NCBI GenBank assembly: GCA_905250885.1
Contig: CAJNOQ010000285.1
Location: 1 to 56,881, forward strand
Source: Didymodactylos carnosus
Taxonomy: Eukaryota; Rotifera; Eurotatoria; Philodinida; Philodinidae
DNA: 56,881 bases
Direction: 5' to 3'
Shown: positions 9,271 to 21,700 of the stretch, piece by piece
Layout of the letters: the number at the start of each line of letters is the position of its first letter
Position numbering within the stretch: position 1 is the first letter of the stretch
Translations under genes and position numbers: made by a program
The notes under the pieces: generated by a model
What the model saw: the letters and a program-made list of their open reading frames with translations, nothing else
What the model was told of the DNA's origin: nothing
Databases searched by the model: none

Positions 9271-11170
9271 ATGATTCGGTGTTTAACGAATTATCAATTT
9301 TATTTCCGTGCATTTAGGTATAATATTTTTTTGTATCCGATGTAAATTAATATTTTCTATCTGTTTTTTAAATGAGTGATCATCATTTTGTGTAATCCAA
9401 TGACGAGAAAATAATTGATTTTTCTTGATATTGTATCATATGTATGCTGCTGCTTACAATCTTCACTTTTCGACTTAATAATCTCTATATTTTAAAGTTG
9501 AAAGTTAAAGTTTTTAAAAACAGTTTAGTTAAATTATATTATTATACACTTGAAGAGAAAAATTTAACTCATTGAGTAGAATTGCATAATTTTTGCTTGT
9601 GTACTTAATACATTTCGTTATTGCTTGGAAAAGTTTATAGATTGTTTAGAAAACGGGTTTTACGTATCGAATGATTTTGATGAGCTCAAGATTTTCGTTA
9701 CATACAGTAATTATCATCATTTTTTTTGTGTTCCCTATTGTTCGACTTGATTGTTCATTGTATGAGTGTTATAAAGTTTTGGAAAATCTTCATGATATAG
9801 AAAAAATTAAGATAAGGTGATGAATAAATATATATCGTAATATCGTAAATAAAAACAAAATGCTAAATATATATAAAAGTGATTTATTTATTCAAATTAT
9901 TTTGATATGAAATGATGATTTATGCTATTTTTATATAAATCGTGTGATATTATTTATATTTTTAAAAACTTTTTATTTGTTTATTTGTTTATATAGTATC
10001 CGACACTTTCATTTAACATCACGTGTACTAAAGTCACCAACACTGTCAAATGAATCTTCTTTATCGAAAATTTTATCATCATGGTCTCCTGCCGTGCCAG
10101 TTGAACAAGCACTAACATTACCATCTATATTTTATACAAACAATGACATATTTGAATTAGAAAAACAGACTGTATTTGGTCAAAATTGGTTAGCTGTTGG
10201 ACATGTATCACAGTTGAAAAAGCCAGGTGATTTTATTAGTGGACAATTTTTATCAGAACCATACATTGTAAACGTAGATGAAACGGGTAAAATTCGTTCA
10301 CATTATAATGTATGTTGTCATCATGGGATGTGTTTAACAACAAAACTTAATGGTAATGTAAACGAATTTCAATGTCCGTATCATGGATGGATATACGATT
10401 TAAATGGACGTTTGAAAAAAGCATTAAGATTAAAAAATATACAAAATTTTAAAGCATCAAAAACAACATTAAAACCGATCGATGTTAGAATAATAGGACC
10501 ATTTGTTTATTTAAATTTAAATTTCTCAAATAGAGAACAAGAGATTGATCTCTCACATATCGAATCAGTTCATGAAAACTACTTAAAACTGACAAATTAT
10601 GATGAATTAGAATTTTTACATACGCGAACCTATTCACTGAAATGTAATTGGAAAGTATTTATTGACAATTTTTTGGATGGTGGTTATCATGTTAATGTCG
10701 CACACAAATGGTTGGCTGCATATTTAAATATGAAAGACTATCGAACAATTGTTAATAATAAATATTCTGCTCAAACGTGCTATGGTACAAATGAAAAGCG
10801 TTTAGAGGGCAATGTGTGTTATGTTTTTTTATATCCAAATTTTGCAATTAATCGATATGGTTCATTTATGGACACAAACAGTGTAATTCCAATTGATAAA
10901 CGAAATTGTTTAGTTAAAATTGATCATTATCTCGATAAAAGCGTCGATCGAATAACACATAAAAATTTCATAGATAAATCGTTAAAAGATTCATATATTG
11001 TACAAGATGAAGATGTGTTTCTATGTGAAAATGTACAAATTGGTTTAGAATCAAATGCTTATGATTCTGGTCGATATGTACCGACTGTTGAACATGCAAT
11101 GCACGATTTTCATAAAATATTATATAAAGAAATTAATGATTTTTATCAACATCTTATTCTTGAAAGATAA
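9271..11170 (+). CDS. Rieske [2Fe-2S] non-heme iron oxygenase, choline-monooxygenase-like, probable mitochondrial
   Basis: Two exons, 9271-9317 and 9997-11170, are joined by a 679-bp GT-AG intron and give 406 aa. Exon 1 reads MIRCLTNYQFYFRAF and the junction codon is AGT. The Arg-rich, acid-free start resembles a mitochondrial presequence. The exon-2 frame has no ATG before about codon 125, so an upstream start exon is required and this one matches in phase. The Rieske cluster is C-x-H-x16-C-x2-H at about residues 123-145 (CCHHG ... CPYHGW). The mononuclear-iron site is DNFLDGGYHVNVAH at about 238-251, and the C-terminal DEDVFLCENVQIGLES..GRY signature is typical of choline-monooxygenase/carnitine-oxygenase-type alpha subunits. 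Such enzymes use O2 and electrons from a reductase to oxidise small amines. The true substrate is unknown. AATAAA lies at 11238-11243. The gene is convergent with the PYROXD2-like gene, with 196 bp between stop codons. Confidence 0.88.
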
Positions 11171-11237
11171 TTGTTATTTTTCGTAAATAATTATGAGATA
11201 GAAGACAGCATTTTTTTCTTCGTCACTGAAATTCGGA

Positions 11238-11243
11238 AATAAA
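11238..11243 (+). terminator. Polyadenylation signal AATAAA of the Rieske gene
   Basis: A canonical AATAAA lies 68 nt past the TAA stop, inside the short gap between the two convergent genes. Confidence 0.6.
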
Positions 11244-11366
11244 AGAAATTGAAAAGTTGCTATTTACTTCTAACTTTGTCTTTCATTTTACAATAGTCTA
11301 ATATATTTTTAAACTAATTAAGTTATTTTAATGGTCAATTATTGAAAAAATAAGTGTTAAATTTTT

Positions 11367-14300
11367 TCAAAACAATTGTTTTTTTCCTTTTTTAAATAAT
11401 TTCTTTCTTTTCCAATCTTGAATCATTGTTAATGCTGCTAGTCGACCAGGTGCTCCTGTCACACCACCACCCGGATGAGTACTACTTCCACACAAATATA
11501 AACCATCAATTGGTGTACGATAACTTGAACACGATGATGAAGGTCTAAATGCATATAGTTGATCTAACGATAAGGCACCATGAAAAATATTTCCACCTAA
11601 ATTAGAAAAATATAATAATAAATATCTAAAGAAAAGTATATGAGATAGGTTTTTATCACCTTCTAGTGAGAATTCTTTTTCTAAATCTTGTGGAAATAGC
11701 ATATCTTTTCCAACGATGAGTTTTTCAAAACCTGGTGCATATTGTTCAATGGAATTAATTATTGTTCGATAATAGTCATTCTTATCTTTTTCGCTCATTA
11801 CAATTTTTTGACCATTTAATAATCGATACGGAGTATACTGTGTAAATAATAGAGCAACATGACAATTATTCGGTGCTAATGTATGATCTAATACAGAGGG
11901 AATGACCTAGAAGAAATAAGCGTATTATAATGCAATGTATTTAACTATTTTTTATAAGTATTGACAAAAGTTTTTGTATGAATATGAATTTGTTCAGTCG
12001 ACAGTCTATAGGACAGCTGAAATGATTGCTTACAGGTATTTGTTCACTAATACCTACCATTTCGATCATTGGTTGTTGACTTGGTTTACCATTAAGAGCA
12101 TCAATATAGGCACCTTGTAAACTACCCATTGTTTCAGTATTTAAATGGATTGTACATTGATGATGAGGCATGATACCACTCGATGTTGTATTTGGATCAA
12201 CCGTAAAATTTCTAAAATTAATTCTATTATGAATGGTTTTAAACACTATTGTTTCTAACTTACGGGATTCCTTTTAGAGCAAGATTTATTTTTGTCGTAC
12301 CACTCGTATAATCTCCTGATGTAATGTATCGTTTTAACTCACGTAATTCATCATTATTTTCAATTATATTTGGCGATATTAAATGGTTAAAAGTTGAGAA
12401 GGCCGTTGCATTCGATGCAACAAAATTTGATTCAATTTCTTCACCATTTTCCAATATGACACCAGTTACTTTTGAATTTTTAATATTAACTTCTTTTACT
12501 GGACAATTCATTCGAATTTCAACACCTGACGACCGAGCAGATGAAGCAATACATTCACTCAAAGCGCCCATACCACCTTCAACATAACACCATGCTCCTA
12601 AAAAAGAATTTACAATTGGTTTCTGAATCTACTACTTGTATACTCTTTTCGGATCATAGTGAACATAACGACACGCTACAGACACTCACATAGAAATGGA
12701 TATCTGTGCAGCAGTTGTGATTGTTTATGGATATCTTCATGTTTTACTATTATCCACTCTTTTTCATCTCATATTCGATTAATTTGCAGAAGGAAAAAGC
12801 TACTTCAATTCTATAAAAGAATATAGTTATATGTTACCATTCTTATTTTCCACTCCACCCATTACATGATGAAGTAATACGTAACCGGTGCCAGCATCGT
12901 ATGGACCTAACATTGCACCTAAAAGTCGAATTCTAATGCTTTACTTTTTTCTTCAGAGATGTTTAGTTATAATATAAGGTGCCGGCAATTCAAAAAGATA
13001 GTATCTATTTTTTTTCGTTTTTTTTGGCACGATTGGATAGCGCTCATTGAGTTACCTAAAAGAAACTCAATTTCAGATTTTCGGAAGACATTTTTTTGAT
13101 ACAAAAATGAGGAAATTTTTGAATGATAAGCAAAAATCTCATGTTTGTTCGTCTTTTAAGATTCCAAAAGAATCATTTTTTCTGGGTATGGACGAAGTGT
13201 AGGAAGTCAGTCTTGAGAATTTTAGAAGCCAAAATAAACTCAGAATGGTAAAGGCGTTCGCCAGTCAATTTTGCAAACCTATCTAGTTCTAGCGTTTAGG
13301 AGATATTCTTTCTTTTATTCTATTTTGATCGTCATACTTATGGCAAAAGGTTAAGTATCCTTTCTGAAAAATTTTGTTTCGCTGAAGATAAATTTAATGT
13401 TTTCGAAATCAGTGAAAAAACAATGAAATTGGGCTCGTATTTTGCCGTTTCCTCTATCAAAATTACTTTAGACAATTTTGGATTTCAAGTGAAAATTCTG
13501 TTTTCAATTTTCAACAAAATCGAGAAAAACCACGAAAACACGAGCTAGTCTAAATATTCCGAAACACACATGTTTCACCTCAGTGTTTAATGCTGATTCT
13601 AAAAATGACGTTATTTTTGTCAAAAAGTTGAATTTCGATAGAGAAAACGCAAAATATAAGCCCAATTTCATTGTGTTTTCACTGATTTCGAAAACATTAA
13701 ATTTATCGGCAACGAAACAAAATCTTTCAAAAAGGATACTTAACCTTTTTCCCACAAGTATGGCGATCTAAATGAAGTAAAAGAAAGAATTTTATCTCCT
13801 AAACGCTAGGACTAGATAGGTTTGCAAAATTGACCGGCAAACTCCTTTACCATTCTGCTCGTGTTTCGCAGATTCTGAGTTCATTTTAGCTTCTAAAATT
13901 CCCAAAACTAACTTACTACACTCCGTCCATACCCAGAAAAAATGATTCTTTTGGAATCTTAAAAGACGAGCAAACATGAGAATTTTGCTTATTATTCAAA
14001 AATTTCCTCACTTTTGTCCATTTTTAACAGTTTTGCATCAAAAAAATGTCTTCCGAAAATCTGAAATTGAGTTTCTTCTAAGTAACTCAATAAGCGCTAT
14101 CCAACCGTGTCAAAAAAAACGAAAAAAATACATGTTATATTTTGAATTGCCGGCATCTTACCGATAAGTCCATCAGTAGCCAATGTTGCTTTTAATATTT
14201 CACATTCAAACCATCTGTCGAGTACTTTACTCACTGATCCCGTTAATAATTGATAAAAATCTAAACTTCCACTTAATTTTAAATGTTTTAACATATTTTT

Positions 14301-15045
14301 GTACACTGTTAAGAGCTGAGTCCAGCTTTTTATTCGACGATAAGTAAATTGTTTGTTTGTAGTTTGAAGATCGGGTGGCGATGTATCAAGTAAAACCTAA
14401 AATAGAATAAAGAATATTTATAAATAGCAATAATTAGACTAAAAATGTTTAACAACTAACACAAATTACGAATGTCTAATATCAAGAATAGAAGACAGAC
14501 GAGAATAAATCAACTTAGATATGCGAAAAGAATTGATCTAAAATATATATATTGTTAACATGCAAATATAATAGAAACTTTGTTCATACTTGTATCGAAT
14601 CGCTCATTTTCTGTAACCAATGTTCATATTTTTGATAATTTTGTGCATCTGCATGTGAGAAGTTAGCAATTTGTTTTGCATTAAATTCATCATTTTGCGA
14701 TAGAAGTAGTGAACGTTTTTCTCGACTAATTGGTTGTTTCAAAGGAGTATAAGATGATGGATCACGAAAATAATATTTGAGACCGTGTTTTTTTAATTCT
14801 AAATCGTTAATAATTATTGGTCGAAATAGACTCATTAAATATGATGCACGAGAAAATTTAAAATCATTAATAATTTCTTCTGTACAAGCTGCACCGCCTA
14901 TAATCCAACGTTTTTCACATACAAGTACTCGTAAACCATTTCGAGCTAAATAGGATGCGGATACTAAACCATTATGACCACCTCCAACAATAATAATATC
15001 ATAAGCTTTTTTAATTGCGGTTGAAGCAATAGCTGAAACGGCCAT
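11367..15045 (-). CDS. PYROXD2: PYROXD2-like FAD-dependent oxidoreductase (586 aa, seven exons)
   Basis: The exons are 15045-14590, 14396-14162, 12918-12838, 12597-12264, 12211-12034, 11906-11660 and 11596-11367. All junctions keep phase, and the length is close to vertebrate PYROXD2. The N-terminal YDIIIVGGGHNG (residues 15-26) is the dinucleotide-binding GxGxxG fold for FAD. Family-typical blocks follow: FYQLLTGSVSKVLDRWFE, LKATLATDGLIGAML, GTGYVLLHHVMGG, YVEGGMGALS, and a C-terminal GLYLCGSSTHPGGGV that closes the FAD site. PYROXD2 is a phytoene-desaturase-related mitochondrial protein of poorly defined substrate. Intron 2 (14161-12919) is filled by a palindromic element. The last intron, 11659-11597, is only 63 bp, a multiple of three and free of stops, so unspliced mRNA would insert 21 codons. 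The gene is head-to-head with the POMGNT1-like gene. Confidence 0.92.
12975..14160. mobile_element. 1.19-kb palindromic non-autonomous element in PYROXD2 intron 2
   Basis: The ends are inverted copies: TAAGGTGCCGGCAATTCAAAA at 12975 and, read from 14160 inward, TAAGATGCCGGCAATTCAAAA. The inversion continues for about 500 bp on each side; for instance GATTCCAAAAGAATCATTTTTTC pairs with GATTCTTTTGGAATC.., and CTAGCGTTTAGGAGAT pairs with ATCTCCTAAACGCTAG. It is interrupted only by a central ~170 bp. No transposase is encoded. Related sequence occurs at about 25890-26610 and from about 56500 to the window end. The right terminus coincides with the splice donor of exon 2. Confidence 0.88.
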
Positions 15046-15784
15046 TATTTCTTAAGTTATCCTCTTCTCTCTATTTCTTTTTCTTTTTTTTTTTGTTAAG
15101 AACAAATAATATTAACATATTTTATAGTTATTATTAATGTTTACACACATTTTTTTATTTTTTATCTTATCGGACTTGACTTTGCGGGTTGTTTTAACTT
15201 TTGAAAAAAAATATTAAAAGATAATTAGACTGAACTTAAAAGAAGTGTGACGTGACCATGAATCAGATAGTTAGAAATAATTTTGATTAAAAAAAAAAAA
15301 AATCTCAGTATCACTCATGACTTCATTCTGAAGAAGAGAGAATTTGTCAAGAGATTAAATGGACCGTGTATATTTAAATTTATTAAGACTTTTTTTATGC
15401 AATATTTCAGTATTCAATATCAAATTATTAACTGATAAAACTTTAAACTAAAAATAATTGACCAAGTCTGTCTAAGACATTGACTCTAATATGAGCATGA
15501 GTCACTTTTAAATATGTATTAAAAACTAATAAAAATAAGATGTGATTGTTGTTTTTTTCTATAAAATATTGACTGTAGAGTTAATTATTTATGAACAATT
15601 TCTATTTATTATCTAGATTCTTCTATTTCATTTTTAAACTTTTAGTATTGATAAAAAAAACAAAAAAAAAATATATATATATATATATATCTTGACTACA
15701 CACCCGGACAATGATCTGTGTATTGTATCTATGATCATCGAATGAATAGTGTGAAGAATAAAAGAAGAACGTCCAAGAACGAGA
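15046..15784. promoter_or_regulatory. Shared head-to-head intergenic region (presumed bidirectional promoter)
   Basis: The start codons of the PYROXD2-like gene (-) and the POMGNT1-like gene (+) are 739 bp apart and divergent, so both promoters must lie here. The region is A/T-rich with several poly-A/T tracts and an (AT)n microsatellite at about 15671-15690. I see no specific factor-binding site that can be named. Confidence 0.45.
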
Positions 15785-18700
15785 ATGAGAAAACTAAAAC
15801 GAGTAATTCACAAACAATTTGGAGGTATTATTTTAATAGAAAAATCTTATTTAATTAAAAGAAAAAAAATGAGAATATTTATTTATTTTAAATTTTTAGG
15901 CATTGGAAATTTTTTTGCAATGATTATTTTAGTATCTGTTAGTGTTATATTTATTAATACATATTTGCTTGCTAAAAAACGATGTATGGAAGTAGATTGA
16001 ATATATTAATAGTTTTTAAAAATTTATTTTCCTAATTTTAATTTTAGCTCCAGATGATTCTGGAAATTCATCAGAGATTCCTCAAGATAAAACTCAAATA
16101 GTGGTTAAGAATATTAGTTATATACAAAAAGAAGAAGATAAACAACAACAACAACAACAACAACCGAAAAATTTACACAAAGCTAAACGATTAAGTGTGC
16201 CAGATGCTGGTTAGATTTTGTTTTTATTTTAATTTGACATAATTTACAAAATTTAATTCTAAAAGTATATCTTATAACATTTTTTAGGTTGTGAAATCGA
16301 AGATAAATGTACAGATGATGATGTTCCATATAAAGTTGTCTCTGGCGATGGAATGGATAAATATCCAATTATTTGTTTTAATAATAAATTGTATGTAAAA
16401 GAATAATTTCATTTTTTTGTCATTTTTACTTAATGATATAATTGTTTAAATCTGTTTAGACTGGTTCATAAAAATTTAAAAGATACAAAAATAGGACGAG
16501 GTGTAAATTTAGTTGCAATTGATGGTATGTATTGCAAAATATTAATTTTTATTTGAAATTAATTTACAATTATTTCTCTTGTTCATTTAAACTATATTTA
16601 TTTAAAGATAAAGAAATCCTAATAATCCTCGAACTAAAACGACAAATTACCATTACATAGTTCAAGGAGTTTTTTTCTCTTGTTTAGGTCAAACATTTGA
16701 TGTTAAAGCTACAGAGACATTTGACACTTATCTTGAAGGTAAAAAAAAAGTGTATAATCATAGAAGAGAAAAACATAAAATCTCTAGGGTTTTCTAATAC
16801 GATCGTTTGTATTGTACTGTATATTATAATTTAGAAACATTTTTTCTACGTCATTTAAAAATGAATTTAAACGATGGTGATATTATTATTATGGCTAGTT
16901 TTGATGAAATAACATATGGGTAGGTATAAAAATATTTGTTTATTGTTTGTCTGTTGAATGAAAACAGAATTGTGTCACCTCTCAATATCTAAAAATTAAA
17001 AATATTTTTTTTAATTAATGAATAGAAAATATTAAAATTTCAGAAAGGTATCATACAGTTTGTTATTAGATAAGACTTGATAACTGGTTCATCACATCGG
17101 TAATAAACAGAATAAAAAATAATATTGAAAATAATAATGTGATTCTACTAGAACCATCAACAGCAGAAAAAGTGGCAATCCGGCCGCGGGCATTTAGAAA
17201 ATAGCTGAGCTAAAAAAAACGGAGGGGGCCGTATCACAAAAAAACTTAAGTCATGGGAAATGTAGTCTTAAAGTTAAGACCGAAAACTTAAGTCAGACTT
17301 AAGCCATTGACGCATTTTTAGAATTGCTCAGGCATTTAACGATGCGATTCGACGAAAACGATTTTTTAAGGTTTAGAGAATAAATATTTTGTTATTTTGC
17401 GGATTTTTGTCCCAAGTTTGTCACTGTTATCAACGACTTTCAAAAAGTAAACAAATCATCAACTTAAGTCTTTTCGTAATACGGTTTAAGTCCCTGGACT
17501 TAAGTTGGTCTTAAACTTAGACTTAAGTTTTTTCGTGATACAATCCCCTGATCTTATTATAAAAAAGAGAAAGATAGAATGTTTAACAACATTGAAAAAA
17601 GGGCAGAAACAACAACGTATATTAAAAGAAAAAGGACGGCTATGTATGAATATATAAAATATGTGCGTAGACGTGATTTGAATATTTGGCGAGAAAGTAG
17701 AACTATTGAACTACTAAAAAGATATTCGCCAGCAGTTCGTTTCAATCTTCAGCTATCAGATAAAAGAAAGAACTCTGTAAAGTTGTTTTTGAGATAAATG
17801 AAACAATAACAACAAGAAGGGAAGGGAAGATTTCTCATTTTGAAGAGAATCTTAAAAATGACGATAAGACATAAAAGAAAAATGTACTCATAGTGATAAC
17901 TTATACAGAATCGTATAGACGTTTCCAATTGAAACTATTTTCAAAACTACAGCAGATAGATCTGACGTATGTTAAAAGAAAAAACCAAATAAATTATCTT
18001 TTTTTTCTCTCTCTCTCATCTGCCCCATTGAGATAGTCGATTTGTTTTTCTGTTTAGATTAAAAGAAGGAACCTTATCATTATTGGAAAAATATGGTAGT
18101 CAACTGATAAAAATAATTAAATTTCGTGATGCATTCGTTATGATTGGACAAAAAGGATTGGCAAGAGGAAAAGCAATCGAAATGGTAAACATTTTCTTCT
18201 ACTTATATAGTGTAAAACTAGTTTTTATCAAACACTTTAACTTAAGTTTTATTTGTTTTTTTTTCATTTAATTATTGTATTGTTCTAGCATCAGCCAAAA
18301 GGACAGCGTGATTTTGCACCAGCAGCACATATATCCGGTTGTGCTAAATTTCCACGTATGTTCGATTTTAACAGTCTATATTTGACTTTTAAATTTCATT
18401 TTTATTTCTAGTCGGACCATTGACTCCATTACCATTTCAACCTACAGATGTTAAACAAGACTCAATTGCAACTGGTTCATCATTAAGAAATTGTGGCCTT
18501 GCTGAAAAATGTAAAGATAATGAATTTGCCGTTCATGTTTATACGGGAAAAGATAATAATGATGAACCAAAGATATGCATTGATGGAAAATAGTAAGCAG
18601 ATGAAAGACATCTCTAACTTTTGTGTAAACATATATTTATTATTTTTTTGTTCTGTTTTAGTGTAATGGCAAAAGGTATAAATGATGCTGGTAGAGGTTT

Positions 18701-21700
18701 AAATATTGCTGTAGTTTCAAATGGTAAAGAAGTTATTCGAACCGGTCATTTTGATACATGGCAAGATGGTAAATGGAAATAGAAAATCATACTAATATAT
18801 AAATTTGTCTATCTTTTATTTAGATAGTACAAATTTAGAAATATTTCTTGAAAATTTAGAAGATAATGTAATATTGATAGCGGTTACCTTTGATGAAGCA
18901 TCACAAAAGTAAGTCAGTTATTGATAGATATTTTATGTGCCGCTTATGGAAAAAAACTAATTGGGAATATTGGCTTGAATCTATTTATATATCTATCTAT
19001 CTTTAGTTTACGAAATTTTACACGTGTATTATTACGTGGTTACGGCAGTTCAAAAATAAATACACTTAATTTTCGTGATTCATGGGCATTTATCTATCAC
19101 TATAAAACAAGTATTAATTTTAACTTTGAAGAGGTGACTTGTTTAAATCATTTTGTTTTCTTTCTTTTCTTTCTTTCTTTCTTTCATTCTTATGCTATGT
19201 TTGAACAGTAATAGAAACAACAATACCAATACTTTTCGTATTTAAAGCAGTAACAAACTCTCAATAAGATCTAGCTTTTTGGCTAAATCGCACATATGAC
19301 TATCAATGTTTACTGTGTCCATTTGAAATTAAATGAGAGAACACAAAAAAACGCGATAGTTTTTCAGTTCTTGTAATATCACTGACAAATTTTTATTATT
19401 TGAAGTAAATTTTTTTTACACACGATCTGCTGTAGAAGTTTTCTATAGTATATCTTTTAGAATATTTTTAATAAGTTCTTTATCTTCAACTCTCGTATTC
19501 CTATCTGTGCAATGTTTACCTGGTTTTGGAGATTTGTGCAGGTCCCAGATGAGAATATGAGCGTTAAACAGATTGGATACGTGCAACAACATCTCAAATC
19601 TTGAGATTACTGTTCATATGAAATCGTATCAGCGAAAAAACATTCGTGTCTTTTGTACATTAGTAGATTAAACTATATATTTAGAAATTATAACTAGACG
19701 AAAAAGGTAGTGCATCTGCATATTTCTTTTTCTTTTTACAGTTTTCGTGTCGATTGGTAAGCTTGAGAGAAGATTACGCGAATTATTTTACGCGGATGCT
19801 CTAAGAGCTTTAGATTGATCACATAACATTTAATGGATTGTGGTTTGAGAATATACTTTTATCAGAGGGTATGTCTCTTCCAGGGCAAACTCTTGTGAGA
19901 TACCTCAACATTGAATGTCTATATTTACTTTTAATATATAATTGTGAATACTTTCACATGTTGAGATTTGTTGATTGTTTGATATTTTTAACCCTATCTT
20001 ATGCTTACAAACGAAAAATAGATAAAACGGGTTTTCTTTTATCATTAACCATCACATATAACAAGTCTGTACATTTTTGATCGTGCAATAAAAAATGTCA
20101 CTTCATTTAATCCAAATATTTTTTTTAATAATGCACCACACTAATAATGAAACATAACAGGAACATTGACAATGTTGTTGTTTTTTCATAATAGTGTTTT
20201 GCCTAAATGTTTTCTTTTTACTCTTTCTATTTTCTAGATTGAGCCAGCATAGTAGAAATTTGCTTTTTGATTTGGGTTCTGGTGCAATACAAAATTTAAA
20301 ATATCGTGATCACTGGGCACTTGTAGGACAGAAAGGCATTAAGGGATTTAGTCCATTTGAAGAGGTATATTTCATTTTTCAGTGTTGTTGTACATATACA
20401 CACGTAGACAAAAACATGCTTCTACAAAAAAAATTGTTGCTTTTTTATAGAATTTAAAAGTATTGATTTGCTTTAATTAGTGTGAAAAAGTAATTAAGCT
20501 TGCATAAGATTTTATAAACATCACAATTGAAAATTTGAAATCACAAACATATATTTGTTTGATATGTAATTGTTTTTTCTATTCTAGTTAGCTTAGTAAA
20601 CTGGGATAACCACTTTTATTGCGGATACTGTTGTTATTGTTGTTGTTATTGTTGTTGTTACTGCTCAAACTGAATCACACTTTGACCTTTTCATCTTTCT
20701 ATTCAATTTGCTGCATGTTTTCTTAGTAGCAAAAAATACTAACTATAAATATAAGGTTGCTTTGAACAACAACAATTGTTTAATTTTTTTAGATTTCTTA
20801 TGCAGGTTCTGGTAATGCATATGCTGTGGCTATTGATAAACGATTATGTGTACCACAAACTTGTAAGTAAATAGAGACCAGATAATAGTATGTCTAAATT
20901 ATGTATGCTTCATTTTTAGTGAGAGGCATTAAAATTCGACCTGATCCATTACCATCTCGAAATGATAAACGTCGTGATTTCTGTTCAAGATACGATGGTT
21001 ACGGTGACTTTTGTAGTGGTATGTGAAGAACAGACTATTGTATCCGTAGAAAACTTCAAATAGTATTCAAATGAGTTTTAGTTAACTTGGTTTTCTCCTC
21101 GATCGTAATCAACAGGAAAACAAAAAAAATGTTTTGCATACCTTTTCATAAAATAAATTCACTTTAGCCTAAGAATATCGTGAAAAGCTCGAAGACGTCT
21201 CATTTTGTCCAGAAAAGTTGTTCCATATCATTGAGCTGTGTGCAAAACATTTTCGACTAAACAGAGACTTGGTTTCCTAATGTTCTGCTTTTTTTTACTA
21301 CAGATCCCATAGCAGCAAATTTTAATGAAACTTTCATATATCTATATATCACTACTAGTTGAAAACGCATTCAGCTATTGAAATCACTTTTCAGATTTGT
21401 TCTGATTATTATCATCGAGGAGAAAACCACAAATCATTTCTATAGATTTGCACATGAGTGTATTATGTCTTTTGCAAAATGGAGCTATCCATGGAGTTTA
21501 CCATCGTCAAAGTGATCTTACAAGTTTTTTTCTTTTGATTTTAGATACAAACGTTGATAAAAATTTGCAGCCTGTTCCATTATTAAATAAAACGTTAGAA
21601 GATAATCCAATATATTCGACTCCAATATTGATTATTGCTGGTAAGCGTTTTAATACAGTTATCCAAAAATATGTCTACATGTATATATTCATGTTTTTAG

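Noticed and set aside
9944..9996. Open frame upstream of the Rieske exon beginning with GTG
   Set aside because: It has no ATG, is hydrophobic and T-rich, and ends in a polypyrimidine-AG acceptor at 9996. It is the 3' end of an intron, and the upstream 47-nt exon fits the phase.
11597..11659. Reading the 63-bp segment as coding sequence (DKNLSHILFFRYLLLYF...)
   Set aside because: It interrupts the conserved LEG-GNIFHG block of the PYROXD2 family and has a proper TTTCTAATTTAG acceptor, so it is better treated as an intron.
13504..14306. Several ORFs of 60-83 codons on both strands in PYROXD2 intron 2
   Set aside because: They are mirror products of the two arms of the palindromic element, plus true exon 2; they are not genes.
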